NCBI RefSeq assembly: GCF_024166365.1
Contig: NC_064826.1
Span: 62,575,001-62,639,000, forward strand
Source: Elephas maximus indicus
Taxonomy: Eukaryota; Chordata; Mammalia; Proboscidea; Elephantidae
Reading direction: 5' to 3'
DNA length: 64,000 nt
The position numbers and the translations under genes were made by a program. The notes below the pieces were generated by a model. It was not told where the DNA came from, searched no databases, and saw nothing but the letters and a program-made list of their open reading frames with translations. Shown in pieces: positions 62,949 through 64,000 of the stretch. Positions within the stretch are counted from its first letter, which is position 1; each line of letters opens with the position of its first letter.

Positions 62949-63425
62949 AAATCAATTCACCAATATATGTGTGGCTGTATATCTGGACTCTATTCTGTTC
63001 TATTAATCTATATATTTACCCTTGCACCAACACTAGTTTGATTAGCTTTTTAGTAAGTTTTGACTTTTCTAGAATTTCATTTAAATATAGGCAAACAATA
63101 AGGTAGCCTTCTTTCTTCTTTTTTCAAAATTGTTTTGGCTATTTTGGTACTTTGCACTTCCATCTAAATTTTAGAATCAATTGTACAAAAATATCTGAGA
63201 TTTTGATTGTGATTACATTAACTTTAAAGATCATTTTGGAGAGAATGATATGTTAACTTGAATTTTTAAACCATCAGCATAGTATATTCATCTAGATCTT
63301 TATATTTGTCTTCTTTAATTTCTCTTAGCAAGGTGTTATAGTTTTCTGTGGTTAGGTCTTGCATGTAGTTTGTTAAATTTATCCCTAAATATTGCATGTG
63401 TTTTTTGATGCTACTAATTGGGGGA

Positions 63426-63570
63426 GGAAACCCTGGTGGCATAGTGGTTAAGTGCTACGATTGCTAACCAGAGAGTCAGCAGTTGGAATCAGCCAGGTGC
63501 TCGTTGGAAACTCTATGGGGCAGTTCTACTCTGTCGCTATGAGTAGGAATCAACTGAACGGCAATGGGTT
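63426..63570 (+). mobile_element. AfroSINE
   Basis: Copy with a short deletion just before the tail (TCTGTCGCTATGAG). Confidence 0.85.
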
Positions 63571-64000
63571 TTCAGGATTTTTTACTGTGATTGGTATTTT
63601 TAAAATTTTGGTTTACAATTTTGATTACAGTTATTTAGAAATACAATTGATTTTTTAATATATTGCCCTTGTATCCTATGACTAAATTAATTGCTAAACT
63701 TATTTGTGCCAGTAGCTTTTTGGGTAGATTCTTCACGAGTTTTTGCATAGACTGTCACGTTGTCTACAAATAAAGACAGTTTTACTTTCTTTCCAATCTA
63801 TTTTAGCCTTTTGTTTTCTTGCCAGTTGCACTAGTTAGGACCTCCAGTAAATGTTGAATAAAAATGGAGAAAGGTGATATCCTTGCCTTTTCTTGATCTT
63901 GGGAGGAAAGTGTGCCAAACTTATCAAAGTCTATTTAAAATCAACATCCTACCAGATCACACTTCACACCTGACACTTTATATTTACTACTTTTTACTTC

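Larger units (their letters stand above)
58209..64000 (-). mobile_element. Old L1 hosting at least eight later insertions
   Basis: Reversed L1 3' UTR begins near 58209 (GTATTGAGATGTAGTTTACA). Successive pieces going right move toward the 5' side of ORF2 (58.8-59.2, 60.3-60.8, 61.27-61.68, 62.97-63.42 and 63.57-64.0 kb). They are separated by four AfroSINEs, an RTE, a solo LTR, a sense L1 and a fifth AfroSINE. Heavily decayed. Confidence 0.7.

Overview
This is vertebrate nuclear DNA, from a mammal of the superorder Afrotheria. The main evidence is about 29 copies or fragments of a tRNA-derived SINE of AfroSINE type on both strands. With them are RTE-clade LINE pieces whose 3' tail resembles the SINE tail, 5'-truncated L1s, MaLR-type and other solo LTRs, and older MIR, L2 and hAT-Charlie relics. 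I cannot fix the species; elephant, hyrax, sirenian or another afrotherian would all fit. Genes are split into exons with GT-AG introns and sit at low density, so most long single-frame ORFs are not genes.

The layout matches the human 7q21.2 block PEX1 - RBM48 - FAM133B. Coding exon 1 of PEX1 (minus, 2880-3008) and RBM48 (plus, 3371-9070, 5 coding exons, 364 aa) diverge from a shared CpG-rich promoter that holds a CTCF-like site and CCAAT boxes. FAM133B (minus, 25655-52771, 11 coding exons, 247 aa) starts in a second CpG island near 52.2-53.0 kb. One of its introns appears to be of the rare GC-AG type. From 53 to 64 kb I see only intergenic repeats.

The most interesting content lies between RBM48 and FAM133B. 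It is an apparently intact six-exon minus-strand gene (9448-22496) for a 210-residue EF-hand protein related to calaxin (CLXN/EFCAB1), the Ca2+ sensor of ciliary outer dynein arms. All its splice sites are GT-AG, the phases are consistent, and no stop or frameshift interrupts it. An RFX X-box-like motif lies about 115-125 bp upstream of the ATG, as expected of a cilium gene. One of three EF-hand loops has Tyr in place of the first Ca2+ ligand. The gene is tail-to-tail with RBM48, and the two 3' UTRs probably overlap. Calaxin itself is elsewhere in human (chromosome 8), so this looks like a second, poorly described calaxin paralog.

The repeats form two notable mosaics. At 1-1.85 kb an RTE LINE is split by a solo LTR. 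At 58.2-64 kb one old minus-strand L1 is interrupted by at least eight younger insertions, several with clear target-site duplications.
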